Below, piece by piece: positions 63,253-64,000 of a DNA stretch of 64,000 bases (positions are counted from its first letter, which is position 1; each line of letters begins with the position of its first letter). Position numbers and translations under genes: made by a program. The notes beneath the pieces are model-generated. The model saw only the letters and a list, made by a program, of their open reading frames with translations, had not been told where the DNA came from and did not search any database. This DNA is from Streptomyces asiaticus. Its GTDB lineage: Bacteria; Actinomycetota; Actinomycetes; Streptomycetales; Streptomycetaceae. The DNA is taken from positions 5,828,001-5,892,000 of the forward strand of contig NZ_JAGSHX010000006.1 in NCBI RefSeq assembly GCF_018138715.1. Direction: 5' to 3'.

Positions 63253-64000
63253 CTATCGCATGGTGTCGATCCGTACTTCCGCCCCGGAAATCCCCTTGGC
63301 CGGACGCCAACCCGCCCCGGAATTCCGTGCATTCCATTCGCGGCCGCCGTAAGAGACATGTTCGATACGCAACTCGTCCGAGTGGGCCACCGCCCAGTGC
63401 GCGATCTCCCAGCCGCGCTGCCCGGCACGCCCCGGGGCCGCCGCCTTGGGCACCGGAACCAGCACCGTGTGCGGCGAGGGGGCGGCCTGCTGACCGCCGC
63501 CGTGCCCGGCCAGGGCCGGCCGCGCCTCCGTCTCCGGGCCGAACTCCCGCTTGAGCGCGGCCCGTACGCGCACCGGATCGCCCGCCTCGCCGTCGTCCGG
63601 CGGTCCCGGGCAGCTGAGGGCCGCCCCGGAGCGCCCGGTGAGGGCGCCGGTCAGCACCACCGCTTCGGTCTCGTGCTTCGCGTACGCCTGCGGGAAGCCG
63701 CTGCGCTGCACCCGCTGCGCCGCCACCGTCAGCGGCAGCCGCGAATAGCCGGGCATCCGCACCAGGTCGTCGTAGAACTGCCCGGCGGCGTAGACCGGAT
63801 CGCGGATCTGCTGCACACTTCCCCAGCCCTGGGAGGGGCGCTGCTGGAACAGCCCCTGCGAATCCCGATCGCCGTGGCGGATGTTGCGCAGCCCCGACTC
63901 CTGGAGGGCGGTGGCCAGCGCGATGGTGACGGCCCGCTCGGGCAGTCCGCGGGAGGCGGCCACGGCCTCGATCGTGGCGGCGTTCACGGTCTGCTCGGGG
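63253..64000 (-). CDS. Lysozyme-fold-like secreted/membrane protein (5' end outside the window)
   Basis: The frame is open to the right edge; residues before MNAATIEAVAAS (EQT...) continue beyond the window. The segment ALATALQESGLRNIRHGDRDSQGLFQQRPSQGWG carries the E-S and GLFQQRP features of soluble lytic transglycosylase/lysozyme-like domains (in parts QESGL, SQGLFQQRP). It is followed by a C-terminal domain with paired cysteines nearly absent (one Cys in ALSCPGPP) and a final WEIAHWAVAHSDELRIEHV segment. Streptomyces homologues are often mislabelled 'heavy metal transporter'. A cell-wall hydrolase role is likely but unproven. Confidence 0.75.
   Translation of the reverse strand, partial: PEQTVNAATIEAVAASRGLPERAVTIALATALQESGLRNIRHGDRDSQGLFQQRPSQGWGSVQQIRDPVYAAGQFYDDLVRMPGYSRLPLTVAAQRVQRSGFPQAYAKHETEAVVLTGALTGRSGAALSCPGPPDDGEAGDPVRVRAALKREFGPETEARPALAGHGGGQQAAPSPHTVLVPVPKAAAPGRAGQRGWEIAHWAVAHSDELRIEHVSYGGREWNARNSGAGWRPAKGISGAEVRIDTMR

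Overview
The window is very GC-rich actinobacterial DNA and almost certainly comes from a Streptomyces or close relative. Evidence includes an AfsR/SARP-type regulator, mycothiol biosynthesis (mshB), an Xre/DUF397/anti-sigma-like ATPase module, a seven-iron ferredoxin, several oligopeptide ABC operons, and intergenic 'ccgccccttcccgaa...' repeats of a kind common in Streptomyces. No rRNA, tRNA, CRISPR array, transposase or phage gene was seen.

Layout. 1-5.3 kb: the 3' end of a SpoIIE-type phosphatase with a kinase-like ATPase domain, then a three-gene succinate dehydrogenase/fumarate reductase operon (sdhB, sdhA, membrane anchor, all minus). 5.5-10.2 kb: an orphan peptide-binding lipoprotein with unusual low-complexity inserts, and typA. 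10.2-21.2 kb: a compact class I lanthipeptide cluster on the minus strand. In transcription order it holds a small secreted repeat protein, the precursor, a full-length LanB, LanC, a JmjC/cupin oxygenase, an ABC exporter and an AfsR-like regulator. Its middle is visibly more AT-rich than the flanks, which suggests acquisition by transfer. 21.8-27.7 kb: a five-gene oligopeptide ABC operon. 27.7-30.8 kb: a DUF6247-like/RelE-like pair, an anti-sigma-type ATPase, an Xre regulator with its DUF397 partner, and an unknown protein. 30.8-36.5 kb: a second, paralogous oligopeptide operon. 36.8-41.1 kb: epoxide hydrolase, a TetR regulator divergent from an oxidoreductase across a perfect 22-bp palindrome, small proteins and a D-Ala-D-Ala dipeptidase-like protein. 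41.1-42.6 kb: a cytochrome P450 gene with a frameshift, directly downstream of a 27-codon gene ending in LPYSYY; together they look like a P450-modified RiPP locus. 43.7-49.9 kb: a third oligopeptide operon in the order permease-SBP-permease-ATPase-ATPase, the order of bldK. 50.4-64 kb: housekeeping and conserved actinobacterial genes (S9 peptidase, mshB, a VanW/YoaR-type membrane protein, SirB1-like protein, acetyltransferase, ferredoxin, dapC, a secreted Ala/Pro/Lys-rich protein, a lysozyme-fold protein).

How the parts may work together. The lanthipeptide operon has a candidate SARP element (two TTCAAG repeats 11 bp apart) upstream of its first gene, and the regulator is encoded at its far end. 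A hairpin followed by a T-run between the precursor and lanB is well placed to make precursor mRNA more abundant than enzyme mRNA. The JmjC oxygenase suggests a hydroxylated residue (two Asp residues lie in the core). The P450/27-residue-peptide pair is the second candidate natural-product system, and its P450 needs resequencing across a C7 run. Two of the three oligopeptide operons carry a strong stem-loop just after the binding-protein gene; the third does not.
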